From Deltaproteobacteria bacterium (GTDB lineage: Bacteria > Myxococcota_A > Polyangia > Nannocystales > Nannocystaceae): a DNA stretch of 64,000 nucleotides. Under the pieces are notes generated by a model. That model was given only the letters and a program-made list of their open reading frames with translations. It did not search any database and was not told the origin of the DNA. Location of the stretch: contig JADJEE010000001.1 in the NCBI GenBank assembly GCA_016709225.1, positions 2,604,001 through 2,668,000 on the forward strand. Direction: 5' to 3'. The position numbers and the translations under genes are program-made. Shown here one piece after another: positions 21,824 through 30,936 of this stretch (position 1 is its first letter; every line of letters starts with the position of its first letter).

Positions 21824-21860
21824 CGCGCGTGCCCAAGGGTTCGTGGCATATGCTCGGGGC

Positions 21861-22664
21861 ATGCGCACTTGGCCCCTTGCTCTGATGTTCGCTTCGACTC
21901 CGATCGCCTGCGCGAGCAACGACGACGCGGTCGGCAGCGGCGGTTCCTCATCGAGCGGCACCACCGACGCCGACAGCTCGACGTCGCTGACGACATCGAG
22001 CACGAACACGTCGTCGACCTCGGCGAGCACCTCCAGCACCACCAGCGACGACTCGACGACGACCGGCACCACCGCGGTCGACACCGGCAGCAGCGACGGC
22101 CCCGGAAGCAGCTCGGGCGCCGACTGCCCCGCGGGCACCATCGACTGCCCCTGTGGCGCCGACGACACCTGCGACGAGGGCACCGTGTGTGTCGCCGACG
22201 TCTGCGAGGCCGCGGTGGCGTGTGGGATCGACGGCTACGAACCCAACGATTCCCAAGACGCCGCCGTCGACCTCGGCACGCTCGGCGACGGCGACGATCC
22301 CGGGTCGATCGCCGGCGAGCTCGACCACGCACTCGACGTCGACTGGTTCACCTACCAGGGCGAGGACAACGTCGGCCTACCGCCGGGCGTCGCCCCCTCG
22401 CGCATGGTGATCGCCAACGGCGGTCTTCGCCTGTGCAAGTTCCTCGCGTGTGCCGACGACGGCGCCGACGCCGAGGTGACGTGCCCGCCGGGCAGCGAGG
22501 CCGCCAACGCGCCCGGCGGTCAGCCGGGTTGCTGCGCGCCGGGCTCGCTGTCGATGTCCGACTTCAACTGCGCGGGCAGCGTCGACGACTCGGCGCAGGT
22601 TTGGATCCGCATCGATCAGGCCGCGGAGCAGTGCGTCGAGTACACCGTGAACTACGAGTTCTAG
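21861..22664 (+). CDS. Thr/Ser-linker lipoprotein with Cys-rich and pre-peptidase-like domain
   Basis: 267 residues. MRTWPLALMFASTPIACASN is a signal peptide ending in a lipobox-like IAC. A Ser/Thr-rich linker (about 20-85) leads into a Cys-rich stretch (CPAGTIDCPCGADDTCDEG, CVADVCEAAVAC) and then IDGYEPNDSQDAAVDLGTLG ... DVDWFTYQ, which resembles the start of bacterial pre-peptidase C-terminal/carbohydrate-binding beta domains (YEPND motif). More paired cysteines occur near the end (QPGCCAPG). The architecture fits a surface protein; no catalytic residues are seen. The stop precedes the convergent ParB-like gene by 22 bp. Confidence 0.75.
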   Translation: MRTWPLALMFASTPIACASNDDAVGSGGSSSSGTTDADSSTSLTTSSTNTSSTSASTSSTTSDDSTTTGTTAVDTGSSDGPGSSSGADCPAGTIDCPCGADDTCDEGTVCVADVCEAAVACGIDGYEPNDSQDAAVDLGTLGDGDDPGSIAGELDHALDVDWFTYQGEDNVGLPPGVAPSRMVIANGGLRLCKFLACADDGADAEVTCPPGSEAANAPGGQPGCCAPGSLSMSDFNCAGSVDDSAQVWIRIDQAAEQCVEYTVNYEF

Positions 22665-22686
22665 CGCACCCAGAGCGCCGCGGTCG

Positions 22687-23682
22687 TCACTCGTCGGCCG
22701 CCCCGCCGGCGCTGGCCAGCTGATCGGCGCTGATCTTCGCAGGGTCGAACTTCGCCGCCGCGGCGGTCATGCGCGCGATGACGTCGTCGAAGTCACCGCC
22801 GGCGCCCTTGTCGAAGCGCAGCGGGTTGATGCGCGCCACCACGAACGCGCGCAGGTAGGGGCTTTCGAGGCCACGCTGCTTGCAGCGCTCGACCGCCGCA
22901 GTGACTTCGTCGTCGAGCCCCAGCACGGCGGCGGCCCGGGCGTCGCGCACCGCCAGCGCCTCGGGCAGCGGCGCGGCCAAGAACGCGTCGACACGCCGCA
23001 GCACGGGGTTGTACGCGCCACCCGAGAAGCGTCCGCGCTGCTCGTAGCAGGCGCCCAACGTCACCAGCGACGGTTCCTCGAACTCCAGCGCGAACTCCTG
23101 CTCCGGCCGCGGATCGAGCTCGGCCAGCGACCGCGCCATCCGGATCACTTCGAGCGCCTTCTCGCGGAGGTTGTGGGCCTTCTCGGTGTTCAGCGCGAGG
23201 ATCTTGTAGGCGACTTGGTACTGCGGCACGAGCAGCGCGACGATCGCCTTGGCCCCGAGGTTCTTCATCGCCGACAGGCGATGGTTGCCATTGGGCGTGA
23301 GGTACACGCCGTCGTCACCGCGCACGACCACGATGGGATCGAGGAACCAGTCGAGCTTGTCGATCACCTCGCCGAGTCGCTTGACGTGGGTCGCCGAGAG
23401 ATCGCGCTGGAACGGCGTCGGTGCCACGCGGTCGATCGGCAGCGACACGAGCAGGGTGACGTGACCACCCAGGGGATCGCGGTAGCGCGCCAGCACCTGC
23501 CCGCCGTCGGCCTCGACCCGACGCGCCAGCTCGGGCTCGGCGTCGGCGGCGAGCAGCTCGTCGGACCCGAGGCCCCGCGAGCCCGCCTCGACCGCCGCCT
23601 TCTTGCGCGAGGTCTTCCTCTTCGCGGTGCTGCCCTCGGAATTGCTGGCCGCCTTGCTGGCCTTCTTGCTCGCCTTCGCCAT
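22687..23682 (-). CDS. Solitary ParB-like N-terminal-domain protein
   Basis: 331 residues from ATG at 23682 with GGAG six bases upstream. The first 35 residues are Lys/Ser/Ala-rich (AKASKKASKAASNSEGSTAK), probably disordered or DNA-contacting. The ParB/Srx-type core follows: VSLPIDRVAPTPFQRDLSAT, VKRLGEVIDKLDWFLDPIVV and the GNHRLSAMKNLGAKAIVALL box (the NGNHR variant of the usual G-E-R-R loop). A helical C-terminal part of unknown type completes it. There is no parA, no parS-like site seen nearby and no clear centromere-binding HTH, so a role outside chromosome segregation is likely. ParB-fold proteins can hydrolyse CTP, but the residues cannot be judged here. Confidence 0.8.
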   Translation of the reverse strand: MAKASKKASKAASNSEGSTAKRKTSRKKAAVEAGSRGLGSDELLAADAEPELARRVEADGGQVLARYRDPLGGHVTLLVSLPIDRVAPTPFQRDLSATHVKRLGEVIDKLDWFLDPIVVVRGDDGVYLTPNGNHRLSAMKNLGAKAIVALLVPQYQVAYKILALNTEKAHNLREKALEVIRMARSLAELDPRPEQEFALEFEEPSLVTLGACYEQRGRFSGGAYNPVLRRVDAFLAAPLPEALAVRDARAAAVLGLDDEVTAAVERCKQRGLESPYLRAFVVARINPLRFDKGAGGDFDDVIARMTAAAAKFDPAKISADQLASAGGAADE

Positions 23683-23760
23683 CTCGAACTCCGGCCCCGC
23701 ACGCGGCCGGGCCCGGCGAGGTTGGCCCCGAACCGTGTGGCGCGACAAGTGCTCGGACGA

Positions 23761-25563
<1,803 letters not shown>

Positions 25564-25564
25564 G

Positions 25565-26425
25565 TCACATGTACCCTTCGCGACGGAGCTTCTCCATCGC
25601 ATACGTGTCTTCCTGGTCCTGGGCCCGGCCGGCGCGCTCCGGCACGTTGGTACGGCGCAGCTCGACCAGAATGTCGCCCGTGGTGCGGGCAGTCGACTCG
25701 ATCTTGCTGGTGCAGCACTCGCAACCGATCGAGCGGTAGCGGTGGCCGGTGCCATCATCGAAGTAGATGTCGATGATCGGGATCCGCTCGCGCTCGATGT
25801 ACTCCCAGACGTTGGTCTCGGTCCAGTCGAGCAGCGGGTGGATGCGGACGTGGGTGCCGGCCGCGAAGTCGGTCTTGAACTGGTTCCACAGCTCGGGCGG
25901 CTGCTCGGACACGTCCCAGTCGCCGCTGTGATCGCGCGGCGAGAAGTACCGTTCCTTGCTACGACTGCCCTCTTCGTCTGCGCGCGCCCCGACAATCACA
26001 CCGGTGAACGCCTCGGGTCGCTCCTCCTCGCGGTAGACCCCGTCAGGTCCCATGCGCATCCGTGGCCACGAACCGTCGAGGGTGTGGAGCAACGCATCGG
26101 TCTTGAGCGCCCGGCAACAGTTGAGGCGGCCGTGGGTGTGGTTCATGCCGGCGGCGAGTGCCTCGCGGTTCTGACCGACGACCATCTGCAGCTTCCATCG
26201 CCGCGCGAGCTCGTCGCGGTACGCGATCATCGACGGCACTTTGTAGCTGGTGTCGATGTGCACCAGCGGGAATGGCACGTGGCCGAAGAAGGCCTTGCGG
26301 GCCAGCCACAGCATCACCGTGGAGTCCTTGCCGATGGACCACAGCATGCAGAGCTGCCGGAAGTGCTTGTAGGCCTCGCGGAAGATGTAGATGCTCTGCT
26401 CTTCGAGCGCTTCGAGCGGCGTCAT
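25565..26425 (-). CDS. cysD: Sulfate adenylyltransferase small subunit
   Basis: 286 residues from ATG at 26425 ([20 protein letters not shown]), close to the family length of about 300. The PP-loop motif is [17 protein letters not shown], and the conserved [17 protein letters not shown] and RSIGCECCT segments match CysD. The protein binds ATP and sulfate and forms a heterodimer with CysN to make APS. The gene order cysD then cysN is canonical. A short palindrome lies in the AT-richer gap upstream (26442-26460). Confidence 0.95.
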   Translation of the reverse strand: MTPLEALEEQSIYIFREAYKHFRQLCMLWSIGKDSTVMLWLARKAFFGHVPFPLVHIDTSYKVPSMIAYRDELARRWKLQMVVGQNREALAAGMNHTHGRLNCCRALKTDALLHTLDGSWPRMRMGPDGVYREEERPEAFTGVIVGARADEEGSRSKERYFSPRDHSGDWDVSEQPPELWNQFKTDFAAGTHVRIHPLLDWTETNVWEYIERERIPIIDIYFDDGTGHRYRSIGCECCTSKIESTARTTGDILVELRRTNVPERAGRAQDQEDTYAMEKLRREGYM

Positions 26426-26441
26426 CCGAAAATCCCGGCTT

Positions 26442-26460
26442 TCGACAGTAAAATAGTCGA
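26442..26460. promoter_or_regulatory. Weak palindrome upstream of cysD
   Basis: TCGAC-agtaaaata-GTCGA is symmetric with a 9-base AT-rich centre, 17 bp upstream of the cysD start in an otherwise AT-richer 246-bp gap that also serves the divergent beta-barrel gene. It may be an operator or promoter element; arms are only 5 bp. Confidence 0.3.
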
Positions 26461-26671
26461 GTCGAGAGCCGCTGGGATGCTAGCGCAGCAATTCGCGGCC
26501 GTCGACGCGAGTTTCATTTTCGTGCGTCGGGCCGTATTTTTGCCCTCCGGTGGGCCCACGTCGGGGTCGTGAATACCCACGGCGCGGGCCCGCGTCTATG
26601 CTCCCCACGAGCTGCCCAGGGGTGACGCGCGTGCTTCGCGTGACACCGCGGCAGGCCGCTCGAGGAAGCCC

Positions 26672-27352
26672 ATGCACGCCCTCACCCGTCTCGCCCTGCC
26701 CACCGTTGCCCTCGCGGGCGCCCTCTTCGCCGCCACCTCCGCCGAGGCGAAGCCCAACATCACGCGCAAGGGCGGCCAGTTCGGTATCACGCTCGGCGGT
26801 TCGGTGTGCATGCCCGGCGAGGCCAAGTGCAAGCGGTCGTTGCACGACCCCGACATCACCGTCGACGGCAAGACCCGCCCGTCCTTCGGTCTCGGCGCAG
26901 AGCTCGGCTACCGCTTCAAGCCGTGGATCTACGCTGGCGCGGCGTACAACCTCGGCTTCTTCGACACGCAGTATGAAGTGCAAGGCATGGGTGGCTTCAA
27001 GCGTGCGTACCAGAACAGCGTGTACGGCATCGTGAAGCCAATCTTGCCGGTGTGGCGCTTCGACTTCGGTCTCGGCATGGGCCCGGGCTTCTCGCGACAA
27101 GCGTTCATCATCAGCGGTGGCGACAAGCAGTACTCGCAGGGCTTCTCGTGGGTCTTCTCGCCGAGCATCGACGTCTTCGTCAGCCGACGCATCTTCCTCG
27201 GCGTGAAGGCGGACGTGCTGCTCAACGGCCACAACAAGGTCTGCCACGAGGTCGGTGACACCACCTCGTGCACCAAGGACCCGCAGAACCGCGACCTCGC
27301 CCCGGTTCACCAGCTGATCTTCGGCCTCCACGTGGGCGGCACCTTCCTGTAG
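26672..27352 (+). CDS. Secreted beta-barrel-like outer-membrane protein
   Basis: 226 residues from ATG at 26672. Signal peptide MHALTRLALPTVALAGALFA-ATSAEA with an AEA-type cleavage site. The mature protein has repeated Gly/aromatic amphipathic strands (QFGITLGGSVCMPGE, FGLGAELGYRFKPWIYAGAA, WRFDFGLGMGPGFSRQAF, IFLGVKADVLLNG) and ends LIFGLHVGGTFL. It contains four Cys residues, two in CMPGEAKC and two in CHEVGDTTSC, that could form disulphides. This fits a periplasm-exported outer-membrane barrel of about eight strands; no named family was recognised. It ends 25 bp before a strong bidirectional terminator. Confidence 0.75.
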   Translation: MHALTRLALPTVALAGALFAATSAEAKPNITRKGGQFGITLGGSVCMPGEAKCKRSLHDPDITVDGKTRPSFGLGAELGYRFKPWIYAGAAYNLGFFDTQYEVQGMGGFKRAYQNSVYGIVKPILPVWRFDFGLGMGPGFSRQAFIISGGDKQYSQGFSWVFSPSIDVFVSRRIFLGVKADVLLNGHNKVCHEVGDTTSCTKDPQNRDLAPVHQLIFGLHVGGTFL

Positions 27353-27376
27353 TCGCCGCGCTCGCCACCAACCACG

Positions 27377-27415
27377 AAAAAACGGGGCTCGCCCGGCAAG
27401 GCGGCCCCGTTTTTT
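27377..27415. terminator. Bidirectional intrinsic terminator
   Basis: AAAAAACGGGGC and GCCCCGTTTTTT form a perfect 12-bp stem with a 15-base loop, giving T-runs in both directions. It lies between the convergent barrel-protein and PpiC genes and can serve both. Confidence 0.93.
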
Positions 27416-27476
27416 CATTGGTTCACGCCCATCGTCGAACGCCCGCGGGCGCTCGCCAGGACGGTCGGGCTCGAGC

Positions 27477-28754
27477 TCACTCGGGCGCGTCGGGATCCTC
27501 GGGCTCGTCCTTCTTCTCGTCCTGCTCCGGCGCACCGTCGATCTTGAGTGCGGCCGCCGGCGCACCTCCGCGACGGGCACCGGCGCCGGCGCCCTTGCGG
27601 TCCATGATCTCGCGCTTGCCGCTCGGTGCCTTCTTCTCCGGCTCGGGCCCGAGGGTCGGCGCGACGTTGTCGACGATCGTGTACTTGGCGAGCAGCTCGT
27701 CCTTCAGCTCGCGGCGCCCCTGATGCAGCTTGCGCTGCTCGAGGCGACTGACGATCTGATCCTCGAGCGCCTCCTTGGGCAGCTCGCCGGCCGGCCACTT
27801 CCCGGTGAGCTTGATGATGTGGTAGCCGAACTTGGTCTTCACCGGCTTGCTGACGTCGCCGACGTTCATCTCGAAGGCGACCTTGCTGAACTCCTCCGCC
27901 ATGCGGTCGGCGGTGAAGATGCTGATGTCGCCACCCTTGGCCGCGGACGGCCCGGTGGACTTGTCCTTGGCGATCGCCGCGAAGTCGGCGTCGGGTGCCG
28001 TGACCAACTTGTAGATCTCTTCGGCCTTCGCCTTGGCCTCGGCGTCCCACTTGGCCTGCTCTTCGGGCGTGCCTTCGGGCGTCGGCTTCTCGGTGGCGCC
28101 GGGCTCGACGTGGGGATCCATGGCGGTCTTCGCCGGGCCCACCGGGATCAGGATGTGAGACGCCCGCACGCGCGGCTGGTCCGACTTCCAGTTGCCCTTG
28201 ATCTTCTGATAGTCCTCTTCGATCTCCTCGGGCGTGACCTTGAGCTTGCCCGACTTGTCGAGGATGGCCTTCTCGCGCAGCTCCGCGATGTACATCTCGC
28301 GCAGGCTGGCCTCGGTCTCCCCGCGGCGCTCGAGGTGCTTGTCCCAGTCGCGGATGCCCCGCTTCTGCTGCTCCTCGCGCTCCTTCAGAGCGGCCTCGTC
28401 GTACTTCACGCCGAGCGACTCCGCCTCCTGCTTGAGCACCTCGTGGTAGATGAGGCGCTCGACGATGGACTTCCGGTAGCGGCGATCGGCCGACGCCGGG
28501 ATCTCGCGACCACGGTCGGCGTACTTCTTGACCTTGAGGTCGTAGATCTCGCGGAACTTCGCGTTCGGGATCTCGACGCCGTTGACAGTGGCGATCGGCC
28601 CATCGGGAATCGCACCGAGTGCGGCACCAGCATCACCGGCGCTGTCCTTCGGTTGGATCTTCTCGAGGTCCTGCGCCTTCTCTGGCTTGGGCGGGTTGCC
28701 GCAGGCGATCGGGAACAGGAAGCTGCTGACGATATAGGGATACAGTCGACGCAT
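27477..28754 (-). CDS. PpiC-type peptidyl-prolyl isomerase lipoprotein
   Basis: 425 residues from ATG at 28754. MRRLYPYIVSSFLFPIACG is a signal peptide with a lipobox (IAC), so it should be anchored in the periplasm. A SurA-like N-terminal helical region (ATVNGVEIPNAKFREIYDL ... SIVERLIYHEVLKQEAESLG) precedes a parvulin rotamase domain (about 190-320: RVRASHILIPVGP ... DISIFTADRMAEEFSKVAFE ... VSKPVKTKFGYHIIKLTG). This is typical of SurA/PrsA-type foldases that help outer-membrane or exported proteins fold. The C-terminal about 60 residues are Lys/Glu/Ala-rich and probably disordered. Confidence 0.9.
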   Translation of the reverse strand: MRRLYPYIVSSFLFPIACGNPPKPEKAQDLEKIQPKDSAGDAGAALGAIPDGPIATVNGVEIPNAKFREIYDLKVKKYADRGREIPASADRRYRKSIVERLIYHEVLKQEAESLGVKYDEAALKEREEQQKRGIRDWDKHLERRGETEASLREMYIAELREKAILDKSGKLKVTPEEIEEDYQKIKGNWKSDQPRVRASHILIPVGPAKTAMDPHVEPGATEKPTPEGTPEEQAKWDAEAKAKAEEIYKLVTAPDADFAAIAKDKSTGPSAAKGGDISIFTADRMAEEFSKVAFEMNVGDVSKPVKTKFGYHIIKLTGKWPAGELPKEALEDQIVSRLEQRKLHQGRRELKDELLAKYTIVDNVAPTLGPEPEKKAPSGKREIMDRKGAGAGARRGGAPAAALKIDGAPEQDEKKDEPEDPDAPE

Positions 28755-28825
28755 GGGCGCTCCGAAATGCGGTGTCCAGCCATCGCGAACTTCGCGAGGC
28801 GGTCGGCCTTGGTTTCGCGGTGCGG

Positions 28826-28855
28826 ACTATAAGCGACCCGCCCCGCGGCGAGCAA
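28826..28855 (-). promoter_or_regulatory. Candidate sigma70-type promoter for the PpiC gene
   Basis: On the minus strand TTGCTC (28850-28855) and TATAGT (28826-28831) are separated by 18 bp, about 70 bp upstream of the start. The -10 box is good for such a GC-rich genome; the -35 is weak. The rest of the 28755-29065 gap before miaB shows no gene. Confidence 0.4.
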
Positions 28856-29065
28856 ACCCGGCCGCGCGACGGCATGGAACCGCCTCGAGAGCCGCGGCGC
28901 GCCGGGCGAGGCCCAGCCGCCCCGGCAGCGTGAGCGCGAAATGCCAGCCGCGAGCGCCCCGGACCCCGCGCATGCCCTTCGTCGGCGTCGCCGCGCTGCA
29001 CGCACGTGCATCAGAGCGCCAACGCACGGTGTCAGGGCCGTGCTGGACCGCGACCGAGGTTTGGC

Positions 29066-30493
29066 GTGAAGATGCCGCCGCCCATGACGCAACTGGTGCG
29101 CATCCGGCCGCGCGACGGCTCGCCGGCAGGTCTGCAGGCGGCGACGCCGGCGGCCGACGGCACCGGCACGTGCGGGCGCGTCTACCTCGAGACCTTCGGC
29201 TGCCAGATGAACGAGGCTGACTCGGCGCTGATCGCCGGTCGCCTCGCCGCGGCAGGGTACGCGCGCGTCGACGATCCCGCGACCGCCGACGTCATCCTCG
29301 TCAACACGTGTGCGATTCGTGAGAAGGCCGAGGATCGCGTGTGGGGTCGCACCAGCGATCTGCTCCGTCACACCCGCGAGAACCCAGCGCTCGTCATCGG
29401 CATCACCGGCTGCATGGCCGAGCACCTGCGCGAGAAGGTCGCCGAGCGAGCGCCGTACATCCGCATCGTCGCCGGCCCCGACAGCTACCGCGGCATCGCC
29501 GACATGGTCGCGCGCGCGCGCGCCGGGGAGCACGTGGTCGACGTACGCCTCGATCGCGACGAGACCTACGAGGGCCTCGACGGCATCCCCGACGACGACG
29601 GCATCAGCGGCCAGATCACGATTCAGCGCGGCTGCGACAAGTTCTGCAGCTTCTGCGTGGTGCCGTACACCCGCGGGCGTGAGCGCGGGGTGGCGCCGGC
29701 GGAGATCCTCCGCACTGCGCGGGCCCTGGCGGCACGCGGCTACCGCGAGGTGATGCTGCTGGGCCAGACCGTCAACTCGTACCGCCACGACGACGTCGAC
29801 TTCTCGACGCTGCTGCGCATGGTCGCGCGCGTGGATGGCATCGAGCGCGTGCGCTTCACCAGCCCCTACCCGCGCGACGTCGACGAGCGACTGATCGAGA
29901 CCATGGCGTGCGTGCCGGAGATCATGCCGCAGCTGCACCTACCGCTGCAGTCCGGCGCGGACGCGGTGCTGGAGCGCATGGGCCGTGGCCACGACCGCGA
30001 GAGCTACCTGCGGCTGGTCGAGCGGCTACGTGCGGCGATGCCGGAGCTCGCGCTGTCGACCGACCTGATGGTCGGCTTCTGCGGCGAGACCGAGGACGAC
30101 CACGCCCAGACGCTCGCGCTCATGCGCGAGGTGAAGTTCGACACGGCGTTCATGTTCCAGTACAGCGATCGCGGCATCACCCACGCCGCGCGCAAGCTGG
30201 TCGACGACGTGCCGCCCGAGACCAAGGCCCGCCGCCTGCGCGAGATGATCGCCCTCCAGGAGGAGCACACGCGGGCGGCCCACGCCGCGCAGATCGGGCG
30301 CATCACCTCCGTGCTCGTCGGCGGCCCGACACACCGCGGCGATCGCCTGCGCGGTCGCACGCCCCAGGCCTTCACGGCCCTGCTGCCGCTCGACGCCGCA
30401 CGCACGGGCGACATCGTCGAGATCCTCGTGACCGACAGCACCGGCCACTCGCTGGTCGCCGAGCCCGTGCGGGCGCCGAAAGCCGAACCATGA
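29066..30493 (+). CDS. miaB: tRNA-2-methylthio-N6-dimethylallyladenosine synthase
   Basis: 475 residues. I chose the GTG at 29066 because GAGG precedes it at good spacing; ATGs at 29072 and 29084 are alternatives. The UPF0004 N-terminal domain (YLETFGCQMNEADSALIAGR, NTCAIREKAEDRVWGR) holds the three auxiliary-cluster cysteines; the radical-SAM motif is CDKFCSFC; a C-terminal TRAM-like segment follows (ITSVLVGGPTHRGDRLRGRT). MiaB adds a methylthio group to i6A37 of tRNAs reading UNN codons. The stop overlaps the start of the GroES-like gene (ATGA), so it heads a three-gene overlapping unit. Confidence 0.95.
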   Translation: MKMPPPMTQLVRIRPRDGSPAGLQAATPAADGTGTCGRVYLETFGCQMNEADSALIAGRLAAAGYARVDDPATADVILVNTCAIREKAEDRVWGRTSDLLRHTRENPALVIGITGCMAEHLREKVAERAPYIRIVAGPDSYRGIADMVARARAGEHVVDVRLDRDETYEGLDGIPDDDGISGQITIQRGCDKFCSFCVVPYTRGRERGVAPAEILRTARALAARGYREVMLLGQTVNSYRHDDVDFSTLLRMVARVDGIERVRFTSPYPRDVDERLIETMACVPEIMPQLHLPLQSGADAVLERMGRGHDRESYLRLVERLRAAMPELALSTDLMVGFCGETEDDHAQTLALMREVKFDTAFMFQYSDRGITHAARKLVDDVPPETKARRLREMIALQEEHTRAAHAAQIGRITSVLVGGPTHRGDRLRGRTPQAFTALLPLDAARTGDIVEILVTDSTGHSLVAEPVRAPKAEP

Positions 30494-30936
30494 ACCGACC
30501 CAAGTCGAAGCCTGCCGCGACCGACGGCGCCGCGACCGTCGAGCCCCCCGCCGACAGCGCGAACACCCGGGTATCGCGGCATATCCAGCCGCTGGGCCCC
30601 CGCGTGTTGGTGCGCATCGTCAAGAACCCCGACCGCTCCGAGGCGGGGTTGTTCCTGCCGCAGGGCGTGAAGGATGCCCACGCCGCAGCACTGCTCGGCG
30701 AGGTGGTCGAGGTCGCGCGCACGATGCCGAAGTCCGACGCGAGCCTCGACGACGACGACGACGACGACGACGAGCCCGACCTCGGCAAGAACGTCAGCGG
30801 TATCCCGCTCGGCGCCAACGTGTTGTTCGAGAAGGAGCGCGGGATCGCGGTGCCGTGGGACGAGACGCTCAGAATCCTCGAGGTGCGCTACGTGCTCGCG
30901 CTGGTCGACATCATCACGCAGGACGAGATCCAGTGA
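30490..30936 (+). CDS. GroES-like co-chaperonin with an acidic insert
   Basis: 148 residues from ATG at 30490. After a 28-residue extension (RPKSKPAATDGAATVEPPAD) comes a GroES fold: HIQPLGPRVLVRIVKNPDRS, the mobile-loop-like EAGLFLPQG, ALLGEVVEVA, IPLGANVLFEKERGIAVPWD and VRYVLALVDI. Classical GroES is about 95 residues. Eight consecutive Asp codons (residues 87-94, a gac repeat) form an acidic insertion near the roof-loop position. No groEL is in the window, and it is sandwiched between miaB and sppA by stop-start overlaps, so it may be a specialised relative rather than the main GroES. Confidence 0.85.
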   Translation: MNRPKSKPAATDGAATVEPPADSANTRVSRHIQPLGPRVLVRIVKNPDRSEAGLFLPQGVKDAHAAALLGEVVEVARTMPKSDASLDDDDDDDDEPDLGKNVSGIPLGANVLFEKERGIAVPWDETLRILEVRYVLALVDIITQDEIQ

